A stretch of 62,998 nt of DNA from the NCBI GenBank assembly GCA_003278805.1, contig QCDC01000009.1, positions 1 through 62,998 on the forward strand, read 5' to 3'. How positions within the stretch are numbered: the first letter of the stretch is position 1; each line of letters opens with the position of its first letter. The DNA is from Pelagibacteraceae bacterium AG-349-L17 (GTDB lineage: Bacteria; Pseudomonadota; Alphaproteobacteria; Pelagibacterales; Pelagibacteraceae). The position numbers were made by a program, and so were the translations under genes. Below, piece by piece: positions 26,617 through 34,788 of this stretch. The notes beneath the pieces were generated by a model. That model did no database searches. It worked only from the letters and a program-made list of their open reading frames with translations, and was not told the origin of the DNA.

Positions 26617-28004
26617 TTTTCTTTTTTATATTTCATTATCATTTTTTTAATATTATCAAAAGAAGTTCCACCATAAGATTTTTTCGAATTAATTGAATTT
26701 TTTAAATTAAATACTTTTAATACATCTTCTTTAAGTTTAGGTTCAATTTTTCTTAATTCTTCTAGAGTTAATTCATTTAATTTTTTTTTCCTTTTTTCAG
26801 CAAAATTAACTACGGCAGCAGTTTTTTGATATGCCTTTCTAAAAGACATTGAGTGATTTTTCACAAGATAGTCAGCTAAATCAGTTGCTGTAACGTATCC
26901 AGAATTAGCAAGTTCTAACATTTTACTCTTATTTGGATTACAATTTTTTAGTATTTCATCAAAAATTTTTAAGCAATTATTAAGATTATCGTTAGATTTG
27001 AAAACAATCTCTTTATCATCTTGCAAATCTTTAAAATAAGAAAGTGGTAAGCCTTTTAAAATTGTAAGCATCGAAAATAAATTTCCATAAGCGTTTCCTG
27101 ATTTCCCACGTAAGTATTCTAATAGATCAGGATTTTTCTTTTGTGGCATTATCGATGATCCAGTAACAACTTTGTCGGATAAATTGATCAAGTTAAAACC
27201 ATCAGAATTCCAAATAATTAATTCTTCAGCAATTCTAGAAATATGCATAGCACAAACAGATGAAGCGTATAAAAAATCTAAAACAAAATCTCTATCCGAA
27301 ACTGTATCAATAGAATTATTTGTAGGTATTTTAAAACCAAGTTTTTTAGTTGTATAATTTCTATCTATATTAAAAGATGTTCCCGCTAAAGCCGCAACAC
27401 CTAGAGGGTTTTCATTTAAACTGTTTAAATTATTAGAAAATCTCTTTTTGTCTCTATTAAACATTTCTACATAAGACATTAAATAATGTGCAAAAGAGAT
27501 AGCTTGGGCATTTTTAAGATGTGTTAATCCAGGCATGATAGTCTCAACATTTTTTTCAGCTAACTTGATTGTGCTCTTAATAACTTTATCAATATTAATA
27601 TTTATTTCGTTGGTGGAATTTTTCATCCAAATTTTAAAATCAGTAATTACTTGATCATTTCTTGATCTTGCTGTGTGAACATAGCCAGCTTCTTCACCTA
27701 TAATTTGAAAAAGTCTTTTTTCAATATTCATATGAATATCTTCATATTTTTTATTAAACTCAAATTTATTTTTTTCGATTTCCTTATTAATTTTTGTTAG
27801 TCCATAAACAATTTTATTTTTTATTTTAAATGAAATTATTTTTTGTTTAAAAAGCATTTCAACATGAGCAATTGATCCCAGGATGTCTTCTTTATAGAGT
27901 CTTTTATCAATATCTATTGAATTACCGACTTTTTGAAACAAACTTGATGCATTTTTTTTTATGCGTGTGTTCCAGATTGCTTGGTTGTTTTTATTTTTTG
28001 CCAT
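26613..28004 (-). CDS. argH: Argininosuccinate lyase
   Basis: Releases arginine and fumarate from argininosuccinate. The 463 residues include TARSRNDQVITDFKIW, the HLKNAQAISFAHYL histidine region and the family signature GSSIMPQKKNPD. It is the first gene of argH-lptM-lysA-plsC, and diverges from the tlpA-like gene over 24 bases. Confidence 0.97.
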   Translation of the reverse strand: MAKNKNNQAIWNTRIKKNASSLFQKVGNSIDIDKRLYKEDILGSIAHVEMLFKQKIISFKIKNKIVYGLTKINKEIEKNKFEFNKKYEDIHMNIEKRLFQIIGEEAGYVHTARSRNDQVITDFKIWMKNSTNEININIDKVIKSTIKLAEKNVETIMPGLTHLKNAQAISFAHYLMSYVEMFNRDKKRFSNNLNSLNENPLGVAALAGTSFNIDRNYTTKKLGFKIPTNNSIDTVSDRDFVLDFLYASSVCAMHISRIAEELIIWNSDGFNLINLSDKVVTGSSIMPQKKNPDLLEYLRGKSGNAYGNLFSMLTILKGLPLSYFKDLQDDKEIVFKSNDNLNNCLKIFDEILKNCNPNKSKMLELANSGYVTATDLADYLVKNHSMSFRKAYQKTAAVVNFAEKRKKKLNELTLEELRKIEPKLKEDVLKVFNLKNSINSKKSYGGTSFDNIKKMIMKYKKEK

Positions 28005-28028
28005 GATATTTAATTATACCTATTTAAC

Positions 28029-28538
28029 ATGAGATTTTTAATAATATTTATTTTTTTGATAACAAATGCTGTAGCCGAACAACTACCTGGTATTAAAAAT
28101 ATTGTAATACATAAAATACCAAAAACATATGATAATGTTATTTTTTTAGACAAAAATGATCAAAAAATTAATATCAATGAATATACTGGCAACTTATTGA
28201 TATTAAATTTTTGGGCGACTTGGTGTGAACCTTGTAAAGATGAAATGCCATCCTTAGATAAACTCCAAGCTAACCCAGAATTGGATAAAATAAAAATTTT
28301 TCCAATTAATATTGGGAAAGAAACTTTAGAAAAAGTTAATAAATTTTTTATAGATCTTAACATTAAGAATTTTGAAACTTATTTTGATCCACCTACTACA
28401 TTAGCAAAAATGTTTACTTTAAGAGGTGTCCCTACAACAATTCTAATTAATAAAGAGGGTCAAGAATTCGCTAGAATAATAGGTTCAATTGATTTTGAAG
28501 ATACAAATTTCGTTAATTGGATAAAAAAATATAACTAA
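28029..28538 (+). CDS. tlpA: TlpA-like periplasmic thiol:disulfide oxidoreductase
   Basis: Exported thioredoxin-fold protein, probably reducing periplasmic thiols for cytochrome oxidase or cytochrome c maturation. A short signal peptide (ending NAVAEQ) precedes the thioredoxin fold with active site FWATWCEPCKDEMPSL and the cis-proline loop GVPTTILI. Length is 169 residues. TlpA beside argH is the usual alphaproteobacterial context. The convergent downstream gene is a HIG1-type membrane protein, possibly also linked to cytochrome oxidase; the two stops share four bases. Confidence 0.9.
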   Translation: MRFLIIFIFLITNAVAEQLPGIKNIVIHKIPKTYDNVIFLDKNDQKININEYTGNLLILNFWATWCEPCKDEMPSLDKLQANPELDKIKIFPINIGKETLEKVNKFFIDLNIKNFETYFDPPTTLAKMFTLRGVPTTILINKEGQEFARIIGSIDFEDTNFVNWIKKYN

Positions 28539-28738
28539 TTTTTAAAAAAGTAAGCAAAGCCAACTAAAGCAAGAATAGCAATAAATTGGAGAAGAACTCT
28601 TAATTGCATTAATTTGTTTGAATATTTTTTGCTAGTTTCTCCTCCTTTAAAAAGAGTACCTATGCCTAAAATTAAAACTATTCCCACAGCAATCAAAAGA
28701 GCTATTGATAAAACTTTTACAAATATCCCTGATATCAT
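28535..28738 (-). CDS. HIG1-domain twin-transmembrane protein
   Basis: A 67-residue inner-membrane protein with two hydrophobic helices (about residues 5-28 and 48-65) joined by a polar loop GGETSKKYSNKLMQLRVLLQ. The loop and its R-V-x-x-Q end resemble the HIG1 family, whose mitochondrial members stabilise respiratory complexes III and IV. An oxidase-related role here is inferred only from the family and from the neighbouring tlpA. It has its own short upstream spacer (28739-28787), diverging from the carboxylesterase gene. Confidence 0.75.
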   Translation of the reverse strand: MISGIFVKVLSIALLIAVGIVLILGIGTLFKGGETSKKYSNKLMQLRVLLQFIAILALVGFAYFFKN

Positions 28739-28787
28739 ATTTTTATTTTAGATTGTTTTTTGAAATAAAAAACATAATTTATCAACT

Positions 28788-29438
28788 ATGACATTTTGCC
28801 TAGATTCAATAATTATTAAACCAGAAGAAGGTGTTGAAATTAAAAATGCTATTATTTTGCTTCATGGTTATGGAGGAGATGGAAAAGATATAAGCATGCT
28901 ATCTTTAAACTGGAAAAGACATATGCCCAATACTGTCTTTGTTTGTCCGAATGGTCATGAGCCCTGCGCTATAAATCCCTCTGGTTATCAGTGGTTTGAT
29001 TTAACAAAAGAGGATACTGATTACATATTAGAACAATCAATTAAAGCTGAAGAGGTATTAAAAAAATTTATTAATGAAATAAAACAAGAGTTCAAGTTAT
29101 TAAATAATCGTATCTGTTTATCCGGATTCAGTCAGGGATGTATGATGTCTTTAAATGTTGGTCTTACAGTTGAAGAAAAGTTTTCATGTATAGTTGGTTT
29201 TTCTGGAAAGATAATAAATCAAAAAGATTTAAAAAAAAGAATCAAAAATAATACTGAAATATTACTTATACATGGAGAAGCTGATCAAATTGTCCCATCA
29301 ACACATTTACTAGAAGCAAAAGATTTTTTAATTAGAAACAACGTTGAAGTTGATACATTATTAATAAAAAATTGTGATCATCATATTCCTATTGAAGCAT
29401 CAAGTACAGCTTTAAATTTTATTTTAAAAAAAATTTAA
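28788..29438 (+). CDS. Phospholipase/carboxylesterase (alpha/beta hydrolase)
   Basis: Soluble serine hydrolase of the carboxylesterase/acyl-protein thioesterase type, 216 residues. The triad is visible: nucleophile serine in GFSQGCMMSL, aspartate in HGEADQIVP and histidine in KNCDHHIP; the oxyanion region is ILLHGYGGDGKD. No signal peptide is seen. The substrate is unknown; related proteins hydrolyse short esters or lysophospholipids. It is followed after 47 bases by the HNH gene. Confidence 0.88.
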   Translation: MTFCLDSIIIKPEEGVEIKNAIILLHGYGGDGKDISMLSLNWKRHMPNTVFVCPNGHEPCAINPSGYQWFDLTKEDTDYILEQSIKAEEVLKKFINEIKQEFKLLNNRICLSGFSQGCMMSLNVGLTVEEKFSCIVGFSGKIINQKDLKKRIKNNTEILLIHGEADQIVPSTHLLEAKDFLIRNNVEVDTLLIKNCDHHIPIEASSTALNFILKKI

Positions 29439-29485
29439 CATCTCTTATTATTGATAAATTTGCTTAACTAAGTTAAAATTAGTTA

Positions 29486-30055
29486 ATGAACAATTTTATT
29501 GAACAAAATGTTTCATTAGAAAAGTGCCCTGCGCTAGTACTCAATGCAGACTATAGACCTTTGAGTTACTACCCTTTGTCTTTATGGTCATGGCAGGATA
29601 CTGTTAAATCAGTTTTTCTTGATCGAGTTATTATTGTTAGTAATTACGATAGAACTATAAGAAGTCCATCATTTAACATGAAATTACCAAGTGTCATCGC
29701 ATTAAAGGATTATATTGTACCTCAAAGCAAGCCAAGTTTTACTAGATTTAATGTGTTTTTAAGAGACAAATTTTCCTGTCAATATTGTGGAAGCAATGAG
29801 GAGTTAACTTTTGATCACCTATTACCTAGATCAAAAGGAGGCGAAACTAATTGGGATAATGTTGTAACAGCTTGTTCTGCATGCAATGTGAAAAAGGGTG
29901 GAAAACTATTAAAACATTCAGGGATGAAGTTGCATCAGTACCCTTATCGACCATCAACAGAGGATCTACACAAAAATGGTAAAAATTTTCCACCAAATTT
30001 TTTACATAAAAGTTGGATGGATTACTTATATTGGGATGTAGAGTTAGAGTCCTAA
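29486..30055 (+). CDS. HNH endonuclease-fold protein
   Basis: Chromosomal HNH-nuclease-domain protein, 189 residues, of a type conserved as a single gene across alphaproteobacteria. The HNH core spans about residues 93-135: FSCQYCG, LTFDHLLPRSKGGETNWDNVVTAC (start quoted only in part) and CSACNVKKG, giving two zinc CxxC pairs around the catalytic histidine. No transposase, intron or restriction partner lies nearby, so it is probably a housekeeping nuclease or nucleic-acid-binding protein of unknown role. It ends with a 4-base convergent overlap with coq7. Confidence 0.85.
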   Translation: MNNFIEQNVSLEKCPALVLNADYRPLSYYPLSLWSWQDTVKSVFLDRVIIVSNYDRTIRSPSFNMKLPSVIALKDYIVPQSKPSFTRFNVFLRDKFSCQYCGSNEELTFDHLLPRSKGGETNWDNVVTACSACNVKKGGKLLKHSGMKLHQYPYRPSTEDLHKNGKNFPPNFLHKSWMDYLYWDVELES

Positions 30056-30585
30056 ATTTTCTCAGAAATATTTATTGCAATTTTTGATCCAGTTTTAATA
30101 ATTTTATCTAATATAGAGTATGGACCTTCTTTTGTAGCACCCTTTTCATAGGCAATATCTTTATGACTTAATTCATCTTCTCTAAATTTAATTATTTTTT
30201 TTTTAAGTTTTGATTCACTATTATCAAGTTGTTTTATTTGGTTTAAATAATGCTCATCTATCACTTCTTCAACTGAAGCAGTGCAAAGCATAGCTGCTTT
30301 CTTACCAAGTAAAGTTGAACCAAAACCTAATCCTACACCTAATAAATCCCATAAGGGTAAAAATTTTGTCGGTTTTATATTTCTTTTTTTAATTTCTTCT
30401 TCAAAAAAATTAGAATGTTCTTTTTCATGGACCTTCATTTCTTCAATTGTTTTTTTTAAAGCTTCATCTTTAACTAATGTGTTTAGAGCAAGCAACTGTC
30501 CTTCATAAATTTTAACAGCACCACGCTCCCCAGCATGATCAACTCTAATAAATTCTTCTATTTTCTTTTTATTTATTGTTGTCAT
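30052..30585 (-). CDS. coq7: Demethoxyubiquinone hydroxylase Coq7
   Basis: Membrane-associated diiron monooxygenase carrying out an aerobic hydroxylation in ubiquinone synthesis. The diiron ligands are seen in DHAGERGAVKIYEGQL, MKVHEKEHSNFF, VEEVIDEHYLNQI and FREDELSHKDIAYE. Length is 177 residues. It follows dsbB with a 17-base overlap, forming yqaA-dsbB-coq7. It complements ubiE and ubiB at 18-20 kb; the use of Coq7 in place of UbiF is common in alphaproteobacteria. Confidence 0.95.
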   Translation of the reverse strand: MTTINKKKIEEFIRVDHAGERGAVKIYEGQLLALNTLVKDEALKKTIEEMKVHEKEHSNFFEEEIKKRNIKPTKFLPLWDLLGVGLGFGSTLLGKKAAMLCTASVEEVIDEHYLNQIKQLDNSESKLKKKIIKFREDELSHKDIAYEKGATKEGPYSILDKIIKTGSKIAINISEKI

Positions 30586-31054
30586 AACTTAAATAAGTTC
30601 TTGTTGTAAAATATACTATTAATATTGATATTATAATATTGTAACTTGTAAGCGATAATCCTAAAATTTTAAATGTAACATCTTTGCAGCTCACATTCTT
30701 TTCTTGCAACTGTCTTAATATGTCTTCTTTTGATAGTAAATTGGAGCCATTTTTTAAATCACACACCAAAGATTCTTCAATAAAACCTTGCTCAATACCT
30801 AAATGATATAAAGATAAAATAGTGGCAGCTAAAAAAATTAAAATAAGAAAAAGAATGAAATATTTTTCAAGATTAATAAATTTATAATTTAATACAATAA
30901 TTATTAATGCTAAGAGGTAAGGAATTCTTTCAAGTATACACAAGTTACAGGGTTGATGACCTAAAACATATTCAATAAAAAATGCTGAAGATAAAGCAAT
31001 AATACTAATAAAAAAAATTAATTTTAATGTAATTGTTTTGTTAATCTCAACCAT
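30569..31054 (-). CDS. dsbB: DsbB-family disulfide bond formation protein
   Basis: Four-helix inner-membrane protein that reoxidises DsbA-like periplasmic oxidases using quinone. In 161 residues the first periplasmic cysteine pair is GHQPCNLCILERIPY and the second pair lies in SLVCDLKNGSNLL and KNVSCKDVTF. Hydrophobic helices cover most of the remainder. It overlaps yqaA by 8 bases and coq7 by 17. No dsbA is in the window. Confidence 0.9.
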   Translation of the reverse strand: MVEINKTITLKLIFFISIIALSSAFFIEYVLGHQPCNLCILERIPYLLALIIIVLNYKFINLEKYFILFLILIFLAATILSLYHLGIEQGFIEESLVCDLKNGSNLLSKEDILRQLQEKNVSCKDVTFKILGLSLTSYNIIISILIVYFTTRTYLSYDNNK

Positions 31055-31652
31055 TAAATTTAAAAAATAAATAAATAAATATAAATATTATAACTATAAT
31101 AATTCCAATTATGGTGAACCATTTTGATCCATGTTTTTCCATGTACTCTGTAAACAATTCACCAAATCTATAAGATAAATAGGCAACTATAAAAAATCTT
31201 AGGCTTCTTGAAATTAAACTAACAATTATAAAAATAGGAAGATTAAAAGCAATTAAACCACTTGAAATCGTAAAGGCTTTATAGGGCAATGGAGTAAAGC
31301 CAGCTAAAAAAAGAATACTCAGCCATGCGAGAAATCCACTACCTTCAGACATACTTAATTTTAAATTTTCAACTTTATCTTGATAACCATAAAATTCGAT
31401 TACATAGATTGCTAAATCAAAAAATAAATATCCAATTAAATATCCGAAGATTCCTCCAAGAACTGAAAATATTGATGCTATTAAAAATATTTTCAAATAT
31501 TCCTTTTTTTTAGCAATAACCATTGGGATTATCATTGCATCTGGAGGTATAGGAAAAAAAGAACTTTCTATAAAAGATACAAGCCCTAAATAAAAATTTG
31601 AACTTTTATGTGCGGCTAATTCTAAACATTTTTTGTAAAGTGTTTGAAACAT
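31047..31652 (-). CDS. DedA/YqaA-family membrane protein
   Basis: Polytopic inner-membrane protein of the VTT/DedA superfamily, 201 residues. The YqaA-type signature FIESSFFPIPPDAMIIPMVIA is near the N terminus, with GGIFGYLIGYLFFD and FTPLPYKAFTISSGLIAF later. DedA relatives are linked to lipid-carrier or phospholipid flipping and membrane-potential homeostasis; the precise substrate here is unknown. It is the first gene of the yqaA-dsbB-coq7 run and lies divergent to the tRNA-Leu. Confidence 0.85.
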   Translation of the reverse strand: MFQTLYKKCLELAAHKSSNFYLGLVSFIESSFFPIPPDAMIIPMVIAKKKEYLKIFLIASIFSVLGGIFGYLIGYLFFDLAIYVIEFYGYQDKVENLKLSMSEGSGFLAWLSILFLAGFTPLPYKAFTISSGLIAFNLPIFIIVSLISRSLRFFIVAYLSYRFGELFTEYMEKHGSKWFTIIGIIIVIIFIFIYLFFKFNG

Positions 31653-31714
31653 TTTTTGGTTTTAATATAAATTTAGTTCTTATACTATTTAAATATAATT
31701 TAATTGAATACCTA

Positions 31715-31799
31715 GGGCGAATGGCGGAACTGGTAGACGCGCACGACTCAAAATCGTGTTTCGCAAGAAGTGAGAGTTCGATTCTCTCTTCGCCCACCA
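31715..31799 (+). tRNA. tRNA-Leu (anticodon CAA)
   Basis: An 85-base class II tRNA. The acceptor arms GGGCGAA (31715-31721) and TTCGCCC pair perfectly, and ACCA is encoded. The anticodon stem CACGA/TCGTG encloses the loop CTCAAAA with anticodon CAA at 31749-31751, reading UUG. A long variable arm and the GTTCGATTC T-loop are present. A TATAAT element at 31694-31699 is a plausible -10. Two apparent coding frames over this gene are artefacts. Confidence 0.97.
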
Positions 31800-31806
31800 A
31801 GTAACT

Positions 31807-33537
31807 ATGAATTTAAATAATTTAAATAATTTGGTCGAATTATTTGTGAATCAAGCAAATAAACAAAAAAAAAAAGATATTTTTTTAGAATGGCTAAACC
31901 CAAGCAATAAAAAAACATACACATGGGAACAAACTGAAAAAAATATTTTAAAATTATCAAAAGTTATTAAAGAAAATATAAAAGAAGGTGATAGATGCCT
32001 TTTGGTTTCAGAGAATAGACCAGAATGGTTTGTTTCTGATTTAGCAATTATGGTAGCTGGTGGAATCACAGTTCCTGCGTACACAACCTATACAGAAGAT
32101 GATTATAAGTACTTGATAGAGGATTGTGAGCCTAGCTTAGTTGTTGTTTCAAATAATGAAATGTTAAAAAAATTAAATAATTCAATTAATGAAAAAGACT
32201 TTATCAAAAAAATTATTACTTTGGATGAAAAAACCAAGGTAACAAGTAGCTTAAATATAATTAACAAAGAAAAATATTTAGATTTTAATTTAATTATAAA
32301 AAATAATTTATTAGCAGAAGATAAAATTGAAAATAATAAATTAAAAAGAAATTCTCCTGCATGTATTATTTATACTTCCGGAACTGGAGGTAATCCTAAA
32401 GGAGTAATTTTAAGTCATGGTGGAATTTTAAATAATCTCGTAGGAGCATGCGAAATTATGAAACCATTATTTAACTCAAGACCAGTATTTTTAACTTGGC
32501 TTCCTCTTTCACACTCATATGAGCATTGTGTTCAATTTGCACAGATAGCAGTAGGAGCAAAAGTATTCTATGCAGAAAAAATTGAAAAACTTTTAGAAAA
32601 TATATCTGAAGCAAAACCTACAATTATGACAGCAGTTCCAAGGTTCTACCAAAACCTTTACAACAAAATAAACATGAATGTAAAAAAGCAGACAGGTTTT
32701 AAAGCAAAATTAATTGAAGCAACTCTTCGTTTGGGAAGAAAAAAACTATTAAATCAAAACATGACATTTTATGAAAAGTTTATCAATTTTATAGTTGATA
32801 AATTAGTTAGAAAAAAAATAAAAAAACAGTTTGGTGGAAATTTAAAAGCTTTCGTTTCAGGGGGTGGGGCTCTAGACAAAGAAATAGGAGAATTTTTGAA
32901 TTCTGTGGGGCTGCCTACTCTTCAGGGTTATGGTTTAACAGAAACATCACCAGTAGTAAGTTGTAATCCAATACATAAAATTAAAGTGGAAACTGTAGGA
33001 CCTCCATTCAAAGGAAATGAAGTTAAAATTGCTGAAGATGGAGAGATTTTAGTTAAAGGCGAAAATGTAATGCTAGGATATTGGAACAAAAAAGAAGAAA
33101 CTGAAAAAGTAATTATAAATGGATGGTTACATACAGGTGATATTGGAGAGATAGATCCAAATGATGGTTATTTAAAAATTACTGATAGAAAAAAAGATAT
33201 CATAGTAAGTGCTGGCGGAGATAACATTTCACCTGCTAAAATTGAAAATATGATTACGAATGAACCAGAGATAGATCAATGTATGGTTTATGGTGATAAA
33301 AAAAATTACTTAGTTGCTTTAATTGTTCCTAATAAAGATTTTTTAAATGAAAAAGAAAAAATAAATAAAGTAATTGAAAAAATAAATAAAAAATTAACTT
33401 TATTAGAAAAGATAAAAAAAATTCAATTAATAGATGAAAATTTTTCTATTGAAAATGGTTTAATGACACCAACAATGAAAGTAAAAAGAAAAAAAGTTAC
33501 AGAAAAATATAAAAATCAGCTAGAAAATCTTTATTAA
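31807..33537 (+). CDS. Long-chain fatty acid-CoA ligase (AMP-binding)
   Basis: Activates fatty acids to acyl-CoA through an acyl-adenylate. The 576 residues carry the P-loop-like IIYTSGTGGNPKGVILSHGG (the usual TSGTTG reads TSGTGG), the L motif TLQGYGLTETSP, the hinge WLHTGDIGEID and the DRKKDIIVSAGGDNISPAKIE block, ending with the TPTMKVKRKKVTEKY lysine region that activates the adenylate. It resembles the FAA1/FadD15 type that carries no separate membrane domain. It starts 7 bases after the tRNA-Leu. It may serve scavenged fatty acids; the chain length is not known. Confidence 0.9.
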   Translation: MNLNNLNNLVELFVNQANKQKKKDIFLEWLNPSNKKTYTWEQTEKNILKLSKVIKENIKEGDRCLLVSENRPEWFVSDLAIMVAGGITVPAYTTYTEDDYKYLIEDCEPSLVVVSNNEMLKKLNNSINEKDFIKKIITLDEKTKVTSSLNIINKEKYLDFNLIIKNNLLAEDKIENNKLKRNSPACIIYTSGTGGNPKGVILSHGGILNNLVGACEIMKPLFNSRPVFLTWLPLSHSYEHCVQFAQIAVGAKVFYAEKIEKLLENISEAKPTIMTAVPRFYQNLYNKINMNVKKQTGFKAKLIEATLRLGRKKLLNQNMTFYEKFINFIVDKLVRKKIKKQFGGNLKAFVSGGGALDKEIGEFLNSVGLPTLQGYGLTETSPVVSCNPIHKIKVETVGPPFKGNEVKIAEDGEILVKGENVMLGYWNKKEETEKVIINGWLHTGDIGEIDPNDGYLKITDRKKDIIVSAGGDNISPAKIENMITNEPEIDQCMVYGDKKNYLVALIVPNKDFLNEKEKINKVIEKINKKLTLLEKIKKIQLIDENFSIENGLMTPTMKVKRKKVTEKYKNQLENLY

Positions 33538-33610
33538 AATATTTAATTTAAGTTGTTTATTAACCGCATAAACATTAACTAAATTAATAAAAAAAAGTTT
33601 AATAAAAATA

Positions 33611-33646
33611 AAAAGTTAAAAAAAATTTTTATAAAATTTAACTTTT
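33611..33646 (+). terminator. AT-only inverted repeat after the acyl-CoA ligase
   Basis: AAAAGTTAAA (33611-33620) and TTTAACTTTT (33637-33646) form a perfect 10-base inverted repeat around a 16-base spacer that itself contains AAAAATTTTT. It lies 74 bases after the ligase stop and just before the promoter of the next small gene, so it may end the upstream transcript. Its stability is low, and such repeats arise easily in AT-rich DNA. Confidence 0.35.
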
Positions 33647-33656
33647 AATTAAAGAA

Positions 33657-33685
33657 TTGACATAACTTATAGAAAAAAATAAAAA
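33657..33685 (+). promoter_or_regulatory. Promoter of the KKKA-repeat small gene
   Basis: Consensus -35 TTGACA (33657-33662), 17-base spacer and TAAAAA (33680-33685) as -10. The expected start is near 33692, which puts the 33697-33713 dyad at the very 5' end of the transcript. Confidence 0.5.
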
Positions 33686-33696
33686 TATGTTAACAG

Positions 33697-33713
33697 CGAA
33701 TCAATTTGATTCG
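33697..33713. promoter_or_regulatory. Perfect dyad CGAATCAA-T-TTGATTCG in leader
   Basis: An 8-base perfect palindrome with one central base between the predicted transcription start and the ribosome binding site of the 30-residue KKKA protein. It could be an operator, or as RNA a tight hairpin at the 5' end. GATTCAAT-type elements also occur in the spacer upstream of dnaA, though the arrangement there differs. Confidence 0.5.
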
Positions 33714-33737
33714 TTTAACTAAAAAAGGGAGCTAAAG

Positions 33738-33830
33738 ATGCCTAAGAAAAGAAAAAAAGCGGCAAAGAAAACTAAGAAAAAAGCAAAGAAAAAAGCTAAG
33801 AAAAAAGCAAAGAAAAGAAGAAGAAAATAG
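33738..33830 (+). CDS. 30-residue lysine-rich KKKA-repeat protein
   Basis: A tiny, extremely basic protein (about two thirds lysine), beginning MPKKRKKAAKKTKK, with three KKKA units and ending KKRRRK. It has no hydrophobic segment. The composition resembles the C-terminal tails of eukaryotic H1 and bacterial histone-like proteins, so nucleic acid binding is the natural guess. Support for its reality: a TTGACA promoter 76 bases upstream, an AAAGGGAG ribosome binding site ending 6 bases before the ATG, and a strong terminator 24 bases after the stop. It is convergent to carD, whose product carries a similar lysine-rich tail. I recognise no named family. Confidence 0.7.
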   Translation: MPKKRKKAAKKTKKKAKKKAKKKAKKRRRK

Positions 33831-33854
33831 TAACTTAGTAATCTTTACAAAAAA

Positions 33855-33893
33855 CGCTTCTCATTACAGTTTGTGTGAGAGGCGTTTTTTTTT
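33855..33893 (+). terminator. Intrinsic terminator between KKKA gene and carD
   Basis: CGCTTCTCA (33855-33863) pairs with TGAGAGGCG (33876-33884), one G-T pair included, extended by flanking A and T runs, with nine T at 33885-33893. Because A runs precede the stem, it can also work on the minus strand, where it lies just past the carD stop (33892-33894). It is probably a shared bidirectional terminator. Confidence 0.85.
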
Positions 33894-34788
33894 AGTCGTC
33901 AATCGGTTCGTCGTTATCAGAAATTGGCTCGTCTACAGGTAGTTCACTAGTTGGAGTTTTTGCAGGTGTAGCTGGTTGAGTTTGCCCAGCTAAATTTCTT
34001 TTTAGTGCTTTATCTAATTTTTTCTGAGTATCCTCTAAAGAAAGATTTAAAACAATCTGAAATTCAGACAAAATTCTTTCATAAGCCTTTTCAAATAGTT
34101 GTCTTTCACTATAAGACTGATCCACCATAAGATCATCACCTTTATTTAAATCTCTGACCACTTCAGCTAATTCATATATTTTTCCAGAAGATATTTTTGC
34201 TTCATATTCTTGTGCTCTTCGACTCCACATTGATCTCTTAATTTTTGGTTTACTTTTTAATATTGAAATACATTTATTAACCTGATTGATAGTTGCTAAC
34301 GGCCTTAAGTGAGATTGCTTGTTTACAGGGACCATCCCATTAGCTTTGTCTTTTTCAAATTTAATAACATAAGTTTCAACATCAATTCCACCAATGTTGA
34401 TCTTTTTAAATTCAGTAATTTGCCCTACTCCATGTTTTGGATAAACAACATGATCTTTAATTTTGTATTCTTTTTTTTCAGTTTCTTGTTTTTTAACTTT
34501 TTTTATTTCAGGCTTAACTTCATTTGTTTTTGAAATTCTTAAATTATCTACTTTTGCTTCATCTTTCTTTTCTGTAACCTTAACAGTTTTTTTTATTTTG
34601 GTTATTTTAGGTGAAACTTTTTTAACAACTTTTTTTGTTTTTTTTGAAATTATTTTTTTATTTTTTTTAGCTTTTACAGTTTTTTTTGCTTTGACAACCT
34701 TCTTTTTAGAAACTTTTTTTTTCACTTTTTTGTCTGTTTTGCCTTTAAAGATTTTCCTTAAAATATTTTTCGTACTTATTTTGCTCAT
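33892..34788 (-). CDS. carD: CarD-family transcriptional regulator with long basic N-tail
   Basis: RNA-polymerase-binding regulator that stabilises promoter open complexes. The CarD core runs from about residue 107 ([17 protein letters not shown]) to about 265, with [13 protein letters not shown] and the helical [13 protein letters not shown] part. It is 298 residues, against roughly 165-175 for most alphaproteobacterial CarD: residues 1-105 are a lysine-rich, H1-like tail ([14 protein letters not shown]), and the last 30 or so are proline/acidic (ending SDNDEPIDD). The start lies 44 bases inside fdxA; a shorter start is conceivable, but no ATG lies near residue 107. It shares its terminator with the convergent KKKA gene. 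Confidence 0.9.
   Translation of the reverse strand: MSKISTKNILRKIFKGKTDKKVKKKVSKKKVVKAKKTVKAKKNKKIISKKTKKVVKKVSPKITKIKKTVKVTEKKDEAKVDNLRISKTNEVKPEIKKVKKQETEKKEYKIKDHVVYPKHGVGQITEFKKINIGGIDVETYVIKFEKDKANGMVPVNKQSHLRPLATINQVNKCISILKSKPKIKRSMWSRRAQEYEAKISSGKIYELAEVVRDLNKGDDLMVDQSYSERQLFEKAYERILSEFQIVLNLSLEDTQKKLDKALKRNLAGQTQPATPAKTPTSELPVDEPISDNDEPIDD

Noticed and set aside
31598..31804. Frames of about 65 residues across 31598-31804 on both strands
   Set aside because: They are translations through the tRNA-Leu gene and have no independent support.
33738..33830. Reading the KKKA region as a simple-sequence repeat without coding function
   Set aside because: Promoter, ribosome binding site, clean start and stop, and terminator together favour a gene, though proof is lacking.
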